Notes: generated by a model not told the origin, from the letters alone. 64,000 nucleotides of DNA from Streptomyces sp. Act143 (GCF_003143935.1 NZ_QFRX01000001.1:5117327-5181326), one strand, 5' to 3'. Shown: positions 17,296-26,203, numbered from the stretch's first letter. Numbers and translations are program-made.

Positions 17296-18587
17296 GGACG
17301 AGCTCCCTGCCCGGCGACCCGCCCGGCGGCCGGCGCGCGATCGCCGTCTGGGGCATCGGTGTCTCCGTCTACTTCGTCGCCGTCATCTTCCGCACCTCCC
17401 TCGGCGTCGCCGGCCTCGACGCGGCCGACCGCTTCCACGTCAACGCCTCCGCGCTGTCGACCTTCTCGATCCTGCAGCTGCTGGTCTACGCGGGCATGCA
17501 GATACCCGTCGGCCTGCTCGTCGACCGCCTCGGCACCAAGAAGGTCCTGACCCTCGGGGTCGTCCTCTTCACCGCCGGGCAACTGGGCTTCGCCTTCTCC
17601 CCCTCGTACGGCATGGCCCTCGCCTCACGCGCGCTGCTCGGCTGCGGCGACGCGATGACGTTCATCAGCGTCCTGCGGCTCGGCAGCCGCTGGTTCCCCG
17701 CCCGGCGCGGCCCGCTGGTCGCCCAGCTCGCGGGACTGGTCGGCATGGCCGGCAACCTTGTCTCCACCCTCGTGCTGGCCCGGCTGCTGCACGGCATCGG
17801 CTGGACGGCCGCCTTCGCGGGCAGCGCGCTCGCGGGCGTGCTGGTGCTGGTCCTGCTGGTCCTGTTCCTCAAGGACCACCCCGAGGGCCACGAACCCGAG
17901 CCCGTCCCGCACCAGGGCGCGGCCTACGTCCGGCGCCAGATCGCCGCCTCCTGGCGGGAGCCGGGGACACGTCTCGGACTGTGGGTGCACTTCACGACCC
18001 AGTTCCCGGCGATGGTGTTCCTGCTGCTGTGGGGCCTGCCCTTCCTGGTCGAGGCCCAGGGCCTGTCCCGGGCGACCGCCGGCGAGCTGCTGACCCTCGT
18101 CGTGCTGTCCAACATGGTCATAGGGCTCGTCTACGGCCAGGTCGTCGCCCGGCACCACGAGGCGCGGCTGCCGCTGGCGCTCGGGACCGTGGGCGCCACG
18201 GCGCTGCTGTGGGCGGTGACGCTGGCGTACCCGGGCGAGCACGCGCCCATGTGGCTGCTGGTGGTGCTGTGCGTGGTGCTGGGGGCGTGCGGTCCGGCGT
18301 CGATGCTGGGCTTCGACTTCGCGCGGCCCGCGAACCCGCCGGAGCGGCAGGGGACGGCGTCCGGAATCACCAACATGGGCGGGTTCGTCGCCTCGATGAC
18401 GACACTGTTCGCGGTCGGTGTGCTGCTGGACGCCACCGGGGACGATTACCGGATCGCGTTCTCCGTGGTGTTCGTGCTCCAGGCGGTGGGGGTCAGCCAG
18501 ATCCTGCGGCTGCGGAAGCGGGCGATTCGCAGGGAGCGGGAACGGCTTGTCGCGAGCCGGGTGGAGACGGTGCACGTTCCCGCGTGA
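17292..18587 (+). CDS. MFS transporter
   Basis: 431-aa major facilitator with about twelve predicted membrane helices. The family cytoplasmic loop motif is present as GLLVDRLGTKKVLTLG after helix 2. The order and sequence (VYFVAVIFRTSLGVAGLDAADRF, NLVSTLVLARLLHGIGW) place it in the nitrate/hexuronate-like or NarK-type group of single-component MFS importers. The ATG overlaps the GntR stop (ATGA), implying co-regulation. The substrate is unknown. Confidence 0.92.
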   Translation: MRTSSLPGDPPGGRRAIAVWGIGVSVYFVAVIFRTSLGVAGLDAADRFHVNASALSTFSILQLLVYAGMQIPVGLLVDRLGTKKVLTLGVVLFTAGQLGFAFSPSYGMALASRALLGCGDAMTFISVLRLGSRWFPARRGPLVAQLAGLVGMAGNLVSTLVLARLLHGIGWTAAFAGSALAGVLVLVLLVLFLKDHPEGHEPEPVPHQGAAYVRRQIAASWREPGTRLGLWVHFTTQFPAMVFLLLWGLPFLVEAQGLSRATAGELLTLVVLSNMVIGLVYGQVVARHHEARLPLALGTVGATALLWAVTLAYPGEHAPMWLLVVLCVVLGACGPASMLGFDFARPANPPERQGTASGITNMGGFVASMTTLFAVGVLLDATGDDYRIAFSVVFVLQAVGVSQILRLRKRAIRRERERLVASRVETVHVPA

Positions 18588-18614
18588 GCGGGGCACGCCG
18601 GTGGGGGCGGCCCT

Positions 18615-18629
18615 GGGGGCTCCGCCCCC
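18615..18629. terminator. Short GC-rich hairpin
   Basis: GGGGGC-TCC-GCCCCC lies 28 bp after the MFS stop, within the common streptomycete CCGGGGGCGGAGCCCCC-type element. It probably terminates the GntR-MFS transcript, though the long U tract is missing. Confidence 0.55.
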
Positions 18630-18683
18630 GGACCCCGGCCTTCGCCCACCCGCCGTCCGATTCGGTCGGCTGGAAAAGTCCTG

Positions 18684-19508
18684 CTACGACGTCACCGCGA
18701 AGTTCCGCAGTATCGACGCCGTCAACTGCGGATCGCCCTCCGCCTTCACCCGGTCCGCCACCGCCTCCGGCGTCACCCGCCCGCAGGCCAGGCGGACGTA
18801 GGTCTCCCAGTCCAGGGTGAGGGCGGCGGCGGGGCCGAGCGCGGGGGCGGTCTCCAGGGTGCCGCGGCCCTGGATGTCGACGCGGATCGTGCGCAGGAAC
18901 TCGATGGGGCCGTGGACGTCGAAGACGACCGCCGAGCTGCGCGGCGCGTCGGCCTTCTCCGCGACGACGGCGGGGAGTTCGGCGAGCAGGACGTCACGCG
19001 CGATGTGCGCGCCGGGCGAGTCGAGGTTGCCGGGGCGGCCGAGGGCGGCACGCAGGTCCTGCTCGTGCACCCAGACGTCGAACGCGTGCCGCCGCATCGA
19101 CGCTTCGAGGGTCAGTTCGGTGCTGTACGGGCCGCGCACCTTCGCCTGCGGGTCGCGCGACTCGTTCCGCAACTGGCGGTTGCGGCGGATGATCACGTAC
19201 TCCAGCTCGGACGTCATCTCCGGCGCGGTGTGGTGGCGGCGGACGTCGACCTGCATCTCCATGTACCGCTGCTGCTCGTTCGTCACGTGGTACAGGTCGC
19301 GCGGCAGGGTGTGGATCGGGCGCGGGTCGCCGAGCATCTCGCAGTCCAGGCCGATGACATGGGAGACCACGTCACGGACCGACCAGCCCGGGCACGGCGT
19401 GCGCCGGTTCCACTCTCCCTCCACGAGCGGCGTCACCAACTCGGATATCGCTTCGATGGAGTGGGTCCAGGCGTCGGCGTAGGGCTGGAGGGTGGGATGC
19501 AGACTCAC
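18684..19508 (-). CDS. Maleylpyruvate isomerase family protein (mycothiol-dependent, DinB-like N domain)
   Basis: 274-aa actinobacterial protein. The N-terminal DinB/MDMPI helical bundle has TPCPGWSVRDVVSHVIGLDCEML with the metal-ligand histidine. The middle carries a further His in SMRRHAFDVWVHEQDLRAAL. The C-terminal domain (about 185-270) is SCP2-like. The family uses mycothiol as cofactor for isomerase or transferase reactions. A GTG start at 19508 with AGGGG upstream is used. It is divergent from the nitrilase gene (182 bp between starts). The physiological substrate is not known. Confidence 0.82.
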   Translation of the reverse strand: MSLHPTLQPYADAWTHSIEAISELVTPLVEGEWNRRTPCPGWSVRDVVSHVIGLDCEMLGDPRPIHTLPRDLYHVTNEQQRYMEMQVDVRRHHTAPEMTSELEYVIIRRNRQLRNESRDPQAKVRGPYSTELTLEASMRRHAFDVWVHEQDLRAALGRPGNLDSPGAHIARDVLLAELPAVVAEKADAPRSSAVVFDVHGPIEFLRTIRVDIQGRGTLETAPALGPAAALTLDWETYVRLACGRVTPEAVADRVKAEGDPQLTASILRNFAVTS

Positions 19509-19690
19509 GGAACGGGACCCCTCGGCGGTCGGTACACGGGCAGGTGGTGGCGGCGTTGCCAGCGGGAGGTGGCTGCACTGAGCGGGTGTGTTGAAACGCT
19601 AAGTTACGCTGCTGTGAGGCACCCCGGCAGTGCTTTCGTGTGACGATCGTAGGCCCGTGTGAACGGCTCGAATGCCAGGACGGTGGTAGT

Positions 19691-20488
19691 GTGCGCGCCT
19701 CTCTGATCCAGATCGACGTGAACGAGGGCGAATCGGTCGAGTCGCGTCGACGGCGGGTGGCCTCTCTGGTGCGGGCGCAGGCGGGCGCCGATCTCGTCGT
19801 CCTCCCCGAGCTGTGGACCACCGGCGCCTTCGCCTACGAGGGGTTCGGCAGCGAGGCGGAACCGGTGGACGGGCCGACGCACGAGGCCATGGCGAAGGCC
19901 GCCAGCGACACGGGTGTGTGGCTGCACGCGGGCTCGATCCCCGAGCGTGCCGACGACGGCACCCTCTACAACACCTCGCTCGTCTTCTCCCCCTCCGGTG
20001 ATCTGATCGCCGCCTACCGCAAGATCCACCGCTTCGGCTTCGACAAGGGCGAGGCCGTGCTGATGGGCGCGGGCCGGGACCTGGTGACGGCCCGTCTGCC
20101 CGACACGACCCTCGGCATGGCCACCTGCTACGACCTCCGTTTCCCCGAACTCTTCCGCGGCCTCGTCGACGCCGGCGCCGAGACCCTGGTCGTCCCCGCG
20201 GGCTGGCCGGAGCGCCGCCGGGCGCACTGGACGCTGCTGGCCCGGGCGCGGGCGGTGGAGAACCAGGCGTTCGTGCTCGCGTGTGGAACGGCCGGGACGC
20301 ACGCGGGAGTTCCGCAGGCCGGTCACTCGATCGTGGTCGATCCGTGGGGCGAGGTGCTGGCCGAGGCGGGCGCCGGCGAGGAGGTCCTGACGGTCGAGTT
20401 CGACGCCGGGAAGGTCGCGGCGACCCGCGAGCAGTTCCCGGCGCTCAAGGACCGTGTGCTGGGCCTGGAGACGCCGCGCAGGCCGTAG
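19691..20488 (+). CDS. Carbon-nitrogen hydrolase (nitrilase superfamily, Nit2/omega-amidase-like)
   Basis: 265-aa cytoplasmic amidase. The catalytic triad is Glu in LVVLPELWTTG, Lys in AYRKIHRFGF and Cys in MATCYDLRFPELF. The sequence GFDKGEAVLMGAG and the C-terminal VVDPWGEVLAEAG are usual for the omega-amidase/Nit branch, which removes amide nitrogen from small omega-amido acids such as 2-oxoglutaramate or deaminated glutathione. The frame is open to 19640, but the GTG at 19691 places the conserved VRASLIQIDVNEG at the N terminus, with AGGA about 11 bases upstream. Confidence 0.88.
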   Translation: MRASLIQIDVNEGESVESRRRRVASLVRAQAGADLVVLPELWTTGAFAYEGFGSEAEPVDGPTHEAMAKAASDTGVWLHAGSIPERADDGTLYNTSLVFSPSGDLIAAYRKIHRFGFDKGEAVLMGAGRDLVTARLPDTTLGMATCYDLRFPELFRGLVDAGAETLVVPAGWPERRRAHWTLLARARAVENQAFVLACGTAGTHAGVPQAGHSIVVDPWGEVLAEAGAGEEVLTVEFDAGKVAATREQFPALKDRVLGLETPRRP

Positions 20489-20492
20489 CAGG

Positions 20493-20560
20493 CCGCAGCC
20501 GGGCCCGGACCGCAGCCGGGCGCGGGCCGCAGCCGGGCGCGGGCCGCAGCCGGTCCCCGG
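20493..20560. repeat. 17-bp tandem repeat, four units
   Basis: Unit CCGCAGCCGGGCGCGGG starts at 20493, 20510, 20527 and 20544, with small changes in the first and last copies. It lies between two convergent genes immediately after the nitrilase stop. A slippage-type minisatellite is the simplest reading. Confidence 0.75.
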
Positions 20561-20590
20561 CCAGGTGTGTTGACCCAGCGCTTCAGGTCA

Positions 20591-21091
20591 CTACACCTGG
20601 CCCTCGCGTTCCTTCTCCGCCAGGTGGATCACGCACACCGCCACCGCGATCAGCAGCGCCGGGTCCGCGTCCTCCCGTACGACGTCCACGCCGTAGGTCT
20701 CCCGGACGTGCAGCCAGCGGCGCGAGACGACGGCGAGGAGCTCCTCGTCGTACTCGATGGCGAACTCCCGGTCCAGGATCTTGCCGCTGACGTCCAGTTC
20801 GGTGCTGCCGTCGGCCAGGGTGACCCGGTAATGGTTGCGCAGCAGCGACAGGCGTTTGCGTGTGATGCGGGCCAGGGGCTCGCCGTCCCGCTCGATCAGC
20901 ATCGTGTCGCGCAGGGCGAACATCTTCTGGCGGATGTCGATGAGGACGCGCCCGCGTGTGTCCTTCAGCTCGAAGGTGTCGCGCAGCCGCATGGCCTTGC
21001 CGTCGACGAGGAAGACCTTGTTGCCCTGGTCGTCCTCGATCCAGTAGTCGTCACCGAAGCCGAGGAGCCGGTCGCGTACGAGGAATCTCAT
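20591..21091 (-). CDS. LURP-one-related / tubby-like beta-barrel protein
   Basis: 166-aa protein of the LURP-one-related (YxjI) group. MRFLVRDRLLGFGDDYWIEDDQGNKVFLVDGKAMRLRD and the following short beta strands (FELKDTRGRVLIDI, MLIERDGEPLARITRK) are the typical membrane-tethering beta-barrel repeats, ending in a hydrophobic C-terminal helix (DPALLIAVAVCVIHL). The family is linked to phospholipid scramblases by fold. Its ATG overlaps the stop of the GlxA-type regulator gene by ATGA, so the two are translated together. Confidence 0.85.
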   Translation of the reverse strand: MRFLVRDRLLGFGDDYWIEDDQGNKVFLVDGKAMRLRDTFELKDTRGRVLIDIRQKMFALRDTMLIERDGEPLARITRKRLSLLRNHYRVTLADGSTELDVSGKILDREFAIEYDEELLAVVSRRWLHVRETYGVDVVREDADPALLIAVAVCVIHLAEKEREGQV

Positions 21092-22080
21092 GCCATGACC
21101 GCTTCCCCGGACGCCGGGCCGAAACGCCGCCGGTACTCCGACGGACTGAGCCCGGTCTCGCGCCGCACACGCGCGCGGAGGTTCGCGGCGGTGCCGAGCC
21201 CGCTCCGCGCGGCCACGACGTCGAGCCGCTCCTCGCCCCGCTCGATCAGCCGGCAGGCCAGCGCCACCCGCTCCCCGGTCAGCCAGGCCAGCGGTGTCGT
21301 CCCCAGCTGGGCCCGGAAGCGGCGGTGCAGCGTCGCGGGGGAGACGGCCGCGCGGGTCGCGAGGTCCGCCACGGTCAGCGGCTCGCCCAGCCGCTCCTGC
21401 GCCCACGCCAGCAGCGGCCCCAGCGACTCGTCCGGCACCTCGGGCACCGGCCGTTCCACGAACTGGCGCTGCCCGCCGTCGCGGTGGGCAGCGAAGACCA
21501 GGCGCCGGGACACGTGGTTGGCGATCTCGGCGCCGTGGTCGCGCCGTACGACATGCAGGCCGAGGTCGAGCGCCGAGGCGCTGCCGGACGCGGTGAGGAT
21601 GTCGCCGTCGTCGACGAAGAGCACGTCCGGCTCCAGCCGTACCCGCGGGAACCTGGCGCGGAAGGAGTCGGCCCACATCCAGTGGCAGGCCGCCCGCCGT
21701 CCGTCCAGCAGCCCGGCCTCCGCCATGGTGAACGCCCCCGAGCAGAAGCCGAGCAGCCGGGCGCCCCGCGCGTGTGCCCGGCGTACGGCGTCCAGGACCC
21801 GTGGTGAGCGGGGGGTGCCGGTGTCGGGCCGGTTCGGCACGATCAGGGTGTCGGCCTCCTCGGCGGCCTCCAGCCCGGCGACGTCGGTGAGCGTGAAGAA
21901 GCCGTCCCGCATCCGGGTGCGCGGCCCGGCGGCGCACAGGGAGAAGTCGTAGAGCGTCCGCCCCAGTTCGGGCCGCCGGAGTCCGAAGATCTCGATGGCG
22001 CAGCTCATCTCGAAGGGGTTGGAGTTCTCGTCGACGACGAGCACCACCCGGTGCGGACGCTGCGAGGATTCTTGCGGCAT
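21088..22080 (-). CDS. GlxA family AraC-type transcriptional regulator
   Basis: 330-aa regulator with an N-terminal DJ-1/PfpI amidotransferase-like domain (about 10-185), including a nucleophile elbow LLGFCSGAFTMAEAGLL, and a C-terminal AraC DNA-binding domain (about 225-320) with LTVADLATRAAVSPATLHRRF and ending GLSPSEYRRRF. The DJ-1-like domain usually senses a small metabolite rather than acting as an enzyme. It is divergent from a cupin gene (52 bp between starts) and coupled to the LURP-one gene downstream; both are probable targets. Confidence 0.9.
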   Translation of the reverse strand: MPQESSQRPHRVVLVVDENSNPFEMSCAIEIFGLRRPELGRTLYDFSLCAAGPRTRMRDGFFTLTDVAGLEAAEEADTLIVPNRPDTGTPRSPRVLDAVRRAHARGARLLGFCSGAFTMAEAGLLDGRRAACHWMWADSFRARFPRVRLEPDVLFVDDGDILTASGSASALDLGLHVVRRDHGAEIANHVSRRLVFAAHRDGGQRQFVERPVPEVPDESLGPLLAWAQERLGEPLTVADLATRAAVSPATLHRRFRAQLGTTPLAWLTGERVALACRLIERGEERLDVVAARSGLGTAANLRARVRRETGLSPSEYRRRFGPASGEAVMA

Positions 22081-22132
22081 ATGCGATTCCTAGCACTCGT
22101 GAACCGCTGGGGCCACCCCGGACGATGACGTC

Positions 22133-22549
22133 ATGGAACCCGACACCACGGAGCCCGACGCCATGGAACCCATCGACCTCGCCACCGCCCTCGCCTCCTT
22201 CACCGACCGGTGGAGCCCCCGCATCGTCACCGCCGTCAACGACTACGACGTCCGCATCGCCAAGGTCGAGGGCGACCACGTCTGGCACGTCCACGACCAC
22301 ACCGACGAGTTCTTCCTGGTCCTGGACGGCGAGCTGCACATATCCCTGCGGGAGCCGGCGGGCGAGCGCACGGTGGTCCTGCCGAAGGGATCGGTCTTCA
22401 CCGTCCCCCGCGGCACCGAGCACAAGCCCTACGCCCCCGCCCCCACCGCCATCCTCCTCATCGAGCCCACCGGCACCCTCACCGTCGGCGACCGCCATGA
22501 CGACGTGCCGGACCACGTGGACGCGACGACCGGGCACGCGCTGAGGTGA
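22133..22549 (+). CDS. Small cupin domain protein
   Basis: 138-aa single-domain cupin. Motif 1 is HVWHVHDHTDEFFLVLDGEL (His-x-His with Glu), and motif 2 is LPKGSVFTVPRGTEHKPYA; together they give a complete metal site. MVN-length proteins of this type are common beside AraC-type regulators. The ATG at 22133 or an in-frame ATG at 22163 could start it. It is divergent from the GlxA-type regulator, which probably controls it. The function is unknown; dioxygenase, isomerase or ligand-binding roles are possible. Confidence 0.85.
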   Translation: MEPDTTEPDAMEPIDLATALASFTDRWSPRIVTAVNDYDVRIAKVEGDHVWHVHDHTDEFFLVLDGELHISLREPAGERTVVLPKGSVFTVPRGTEHKPYAPAPTAILLIEPTGTLTVGDRHDDVPDHVDATTGHALR

Positions 22550-22578
22550 CTGTCGGTGCCGGGTGGCACCCTTGACCC

Positions 22579-24423
22579 ATGAGCGACTCCGCGCCCCGCC
22601 GTGTACGTGTCCGTGCCCCCGAGCTGATCGGCAAGGGCGGCTGGCTGAACACAGGCGAGAGGCAGTACACCCTTGCCGACCTGCGGGGACGCATCGTCAT
22701 TCTCGATTTCTGGACCTTCTGCTGCATCAACTGCCTCCACGTCCTCGACGAACTGCGCGAGCTGGAGGAGAAGCACCGCGACACCGTCGTCGTCATCGGC
22801 GTGCACTCGCCCAAGTTCGTCCACGAGGCCGAGCACACGGCGGTCGTGGACGCCGTGGAGCGGTACGGGGTGGAGCACCCGGTGCTGGACGACCCCGAGC
22901 TGGCCACCTGGAAGCAGTACGCGGTACGGGCCTGGCCGACGCTCGTCGTCATCGACCCGGAGGGGTACGTCGTGGCGCAGCATGCCGGGGAGGGGCATGT
23001 GCACGCGATCGAGCGGCTGGTGGAGGAGCTGGAGGCCGAGCACGCGGCCAAGGGGACGCTGCGGCGCGGGGACGGCCCGTACGTGGCGCCGGAGCCCGAG
23101 CCGACCGTGCTGCGCTTCCCGGGCAAGGCGCTCGTGCTGCCCTCGGGGAACTTCCTCGTCAGCGACACCACCCGGCACCAGCTCGTCGAGCTGGCGGCGG
23201 ACGGGGAGAGCGTCGTACGGCGGATCGGGTCCGGGAAGCGGGGTTTCCAGGACGGTACCGCCGCGGCCGCCTCCTTCAACGAGCCGCAGGGGCTCGCGCT
23301 CCTCGACGAGGGGGAGGGGGCCGTCGTCGTCGCCGACACCGTCAACCACGCCCTGCGGCGGCTGGACCTCGTCACCGGCGAGGTGACCACCCTCGCGGGC
23401 ACCGGTCGGCAGTGGATGCAGGCCGACGCCACCTCGGGGCCCGCGCGCGAGGTCAACCTCTCCTCCCCCTGGGACGTCGCCCACTGGAACGGCAAGGTGT
23501 GGATCGCCATGGCCGGCATCCACCAGCTGTGGGCGTACGACCCCGAGGGCGGCACGGTCGCGGTCACCGCCGGCACCACCAACGAGGGCCTTGTCGACGG
23601 GCCCGGCGACGAGGCCTGGTTCGCGCAGCCCTCCGGGCTCGCCGCCACCCCGGACAAGCTGTGGCTCGCCGACTCCGAGACGTCCGCCCTGCGCTGGGTC
23701 GGCCTCGACGGCGCCGTCCGCACCGCCGTCGGAACCGGGCTGTTCGATTTCGGCCACCGCGACGGCGCCGCGGAACAGGCGCTCCTCCAGCACCCGTTGG
23801 GCGTCACGGCACTCCCCGACGGCTCGGTCGCCGTCAGCGACACCTACAACCACGCCCTGCGCCGCTACGACCCGGCGACCGGTGAGGTCACCACCCTCGC
23901 CACCGACCTGCGCGAGCCCAGCGACGCCGTGCTCGTCGGCGAGGACATCGTGGTCGTGGAGTCCGCCCGGCACCGGCTGACCCGGCTGCGGCTGCCGGAG
24001 GAGGCGGTGAAGGTGGCCTCCGTCGCCCACCGCACCCAGCGGGCCGCCACCGAAGTGACCCCCGGTGAGCTGCGGTTGGACGTCATCTTCCAGGCGCCCG
24101 CGGGGCAGAAGCTCGACCTTCGCTACGGCCCCTCGACCCGGCTGCTGGTCTCCGCCACCCCGCCGGAGCTGCTGCTCGGCGGCGAAGGAGAGGGCGCGGG
24201 CACCGATCTCTCCCGCACCCTGCGCCTCGATCCGGCCGTCGGGGAAGGCGTGCTGCACGTCTCCGCGATGGCCGCGTCCTGCGACGACGACCCCGACAAC
24301 GCGTACCCCGCCTGCCATGTCCACCAGCAGGACTGGGGAGTTCCGGTCCGCCTCGTCGAGGGCGGGACGGACCGGCTGCCCCTGGTGCTGGCCGGGATGG
24401 ACCCTGACCAGCGGGAGCACTAG
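22579..24423 (+). CDS. Thioredoxin-like / NHL repeat protein (NHLRC2-like)
   Basis: 614-aa protein with the layout of NHLRC2. An N-terminal thioredoxin-like domain (about 10-160) has LDFWTFCCINCLHVLDEL with the C-I-N-C redox pair. A six-bladed NHL beta-propeller (about 165-480) follows, with repeats such as SGNFLVSDTTRHQLVEL and GVTALPDGSVAVSDTYNHAL. A C-terminal beta domain (about 480-610) is the third part. No signal peptide is present, so it is cytoplasmic. It starts 29 bases after the cupin stop and may be in the same transcript. The role is unknown; a redox function for the propeller-bound partner is inferred. Confidence 0.9.
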   Translation: MSDSAPRRVRVRAPELIGKGGWLNTGERQYTLADLRGRIVILDFWTFCCINCLHVLDELRELEEKHRDTVVVIGVHSPKFVHEAEHTAVVDAVERYGVEHPVLDDPELATWKQYAVRAWPTLVVIDPEGYVVAQHAGEGHVHAIERLVEELEAEHAAKGTLRRGDGPYVAPEPEPTVLRFPGKALVLPSGNFLVSDTTRHQLVELAADGESVVRRIGSGKRGFQDGTAAAASFNEPQGLALLDEGEGAVVVADTVNHALRRLDLVTGEVTTLAGTGRQWMQADATSGPAREVNLSSPWDVAHWNGKVWIAMAGIHQLWAYDPEGGTVAVTAGTTNEGLVDGPGDEAWFAQPSGLAATPDKLWLADSETSALRWVGLDGAVRTAVGTGLFDFGHRDGAAEQALLQHPLGVTALPDGSVAVSDTYNHALRRYDPATGEVTTLATDLREPSDAVLVGEDIVVVESARHRLTRLRLPEEAVKVASVAHRTQRAATEVTPGELRLDVIFQAPAGQKLDLRYGPSTRLLVSATPPELLLGGEGEGAGTDLSRTLRLDPAVGEGVLHVSAMAASCDDDPDNAYPACHVHQQDWGVPVRLVEGGTDRLPLVLAGMDPDQREH

Positions 24424-24444
24424 GGCCTGCCGGCCCCGGCTCCG

Positions 24445-24609
24445 CTACCGGCGGCGCGGGCGCGGTGCCAGTTTGTACAGGGCCACGCCCGCGGCCGCCA
24501 GGGTGGTGGCCGTGACGATCAGCGCCATGCTGTTCATCCACAGGCCGGTCGCGGCCAGGGTGGCGCCTGAGGCACCGGTGGTCCCGGCGCCGATCACTCT
24601 TCCGTACAT
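24445..24609 (-). CDS. Small membrane protein downstream of the glycosyltransferase
   Basis: 54-aa open frame too short for usual listing. The ATG at 24609 has a strong AGGAGAAGCACG Shine-Dalgarno. The product begins MYGRVIGAGTTGASGATLA, continues with a hydrophobic stretch (ATGLWMNSMALIVTATTL and following), and ends in YKLAPRPRRR, giving one or two membrane helices and a basic cytoplasmic tail like that of a cell-wall-anchor sorting signal, but without LPxTG. It lies 36 bp after the GT2 stop on the same strand, so it is probably co-transcribed and may be an accessory subunit. Confidence 0.75.
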   Translation of the reverse strand: MYGRVIGAGTTGASGATLAATGLWMNSMALIVTATTLAAAGVALYKLAPRPRRR

Positions 24610-24645
24610 CGTGCTTCTCCTAGTCGTGCTGCTCCTGGTCGGAGA

Positions 24646-25869
24646 TCATGTGGCGACCCACTTCTCCTCGCTGCGGCGCAACATCCCCCACAGCGAGGCG
24701 AAGTAGACGGCGTGCTGGAAGAGGTCGTAGAGCATCTCCGGCACCATCAGGGCGGCGACCAGGACGGCCCGCCGGCCGGCCCGTCGCACGGAGACGGTCT
24801 TCTCGACCACGAAGATCAGGCCGATCGCCGTCCAGAACGGCGAGAAGCCCGGCCAGCCGTACAGCGTGGTGAAGCCGGCCATGTAGGTCAGGTAGACCAG
24901 GAACGACAGCGCGCCGAAACCCATCAGGAACTGCTGGGCGAAGTAGCGGGCGGTGACCTTGGTCCAGCCGTAGTCGCGCAGGTTCTCCAGGGCGCCGCGC
25001 TGCCAGCGCAGCCGCTGGTGCCAGAGTTTGCCGAGGGTGGGCATGACCTCGGTGGTGACCGCGCAGCCGGCCGGGGACATGGCCCGGTAGCCGAGGGTCT
25101 TGACCGCCTTGGTCATCTCGTCGTCCTCGGTCAGCGAGGCGAGGCTGTAGTAGCCGGTGCCGCCGCCGATCACCCCGGCGCGGCGGGCCGCCCGCACCTC
25201 GCGCAGCACCCGGGCGCGGAACATGGTGCCGGTGCCGGTGAGGACCTGGGCCTTGCCGCCGGTGCGCTCCAGTTCCCAGGCGTAGCGGTGGAACTCCATG
25301 CGTTGCAGCAGGCCGAGGAGTCCGCCGCCCTGCTCGCCGTAGAAGACGCCGCCGACGGCGCCGACCTTGCGGTTGAAGGTGGTGAGGGCGGTCTCGGCGA
25401 AGGAGGGGGCCAGGACGGTGTCGGCGTCCTGGACGAGGAGGAGGTCGCGGTCGTCGAGGTGGGGCAGTATCCAGGCGATGGCCTGGTTGAGGGCGCCGGC
25501 CTTCTTGTGGGTGTTGCCCTGGGTGTGGAACACCTGCGCGCCGTGCGCGACGGCGGTCGCGGCGGTGTCGTCGGTGCAGTTGTCGCAGACCACGATGACG
25601 AGGTCGGGCCGCCGGGTCTGGTCGCGCAGTCCGTCGATGGCGGCGCCGATGCGGTCCGCCTCGTTGTGCGCGGGGATCAGGACGGCGAGCCGGGGGCGCG
25701 TCGGCGGTTCCTCGGGGGCCGCGTGGGCGCGGCGGGCCGCGTGGCGGGGTATCTGGTGCGGTCGGGGACCGCTCGGCGCCGCGAGGTCGAGCACGGCGGG
25801 CCCCCTGGTGCGAAGTCTTGCGAGGACAGGGCCCGGTACCGCGCAGGCCCCGGGCCCCTGAGTCCTCAC
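24646..25869 (-). CDS. Membrane GT2 glycosyltransferase, hyaluronan/chitin/poly-GlcNAc synthase-like
   Basis: 407-aa processive family-2 glycosyltransferase. The catalytic motifs are complete: LAVLIPAHNEADRIG, VVCDNCTDD, VQDADT (DxD), LTEDDEM (catalytic Asp) and the product-channel motif QRLRWQRG. Two to three C-terminal membrane segments (for example FGALSFLVYLTYMAGF and FWTAIGLIFVVEKTV) should form a pore. The N-terminal 45 residues lack a clear membrane helix, unlike IcaA or HasA. The GTG at 25869 is the only start before the domain. The small membrane protein at 24445 is the likely partner. The polymer is unknown; an N-acetylhexosamine or glucan exopolysaccharide is inferred. Confidence 0.9.
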   Translation of the reverse strand: MRTQGPGACAVPGPVLARLRTRGPAVLDLAAPSGPRPHQIPRHAARRAHAAPEEPPTRPRLAVLIPAHNEADRIGAAIDGLRDQTRRPDLVIVVCDNCTDDTAATAVAHGAQVFHTQGNTHKKAGALNQAIAWILPHLDDRDLLLVQDADTVLAPSFAETALTTFNRKVGAVGGVFYGEQGGGLLGLLQRMEFHRYAWELERTGGKAQVLTGTGTMFRARVLREVRAARRAGVIGGGTGYYSLASLTEDDEMTKAVKTLGYRAMSPAGCAVTTEVMPTLGKLWHQRLRWQRGALENLRDYGWTKVTARYFAQQFLMGFGALSFLVYLTYMAGFTTLYGWPGFSPFWTAIGLIFVVEKTVSVRRAGRRAVLVAALMVPEMLYDLFQHAVYFASLWGMLRRSEEKWVAT

Positions 25870-25969
25870 AAGTCTTCACGAAATCCCTACAACCCGACAA
25901 GCAGTCCGGTGTAACGGACTGCTCACGGTTGTCTGGATATTTCCTGTGCGCCCATTTGATGACGAGCCG

Positions 25970-26203
25970 TCAGTACGGCGGCTCCCTGCGGGTCCGCCCC
26001 TCCTCGTCGATGACCGGCGTGGTGGGCGGCACCACGACCCGCCTGCGCCGCGCGATGCTGCTGAAGGTGCTGACCCCGATCAGTCCGACGACCATCAGGA
26101 TGATGCCGACCAGATCGAGGTTGACCCCCTGCATGTCCCAGTCGGTCGCGAACGTGAGGATGGCTCCCGCGGCGATGAGGATGATGCATCCGCCGAGGCC
26201 CAT
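25970..26203 (-). CDS. Small membrane protein, DUF6458 family
   Basis: 77-aa protein with two hydrophobic helices (GLGGCIILIAAGAILTFAT and DLVGIILMVVGLIGVSTF) flanking the loop DWDMQGVNL, followed by a basic turn ARRRRVVV and a short polar tail. This layout with the conserved VNLDLVG is that of the actinobacterial DUF6458 family. The protein is predicted to sit in the membrane with the tail in the cytoplasm. The function is unknown. Confidence 0.85.
   Translation of the reverse strand: MGLGGCIILIAAGAILTFATDWDMQGVNLDLVGIILMVVGLIGVSTFSSIARRRRVVVPPTTPVIDEEGRTRREPPY

Noticed and set aside
20493..20560. CRISPR-like repeat array
   Set aside because: The 17-bp units are directly adjacent without spacers; it is a minisatellite.
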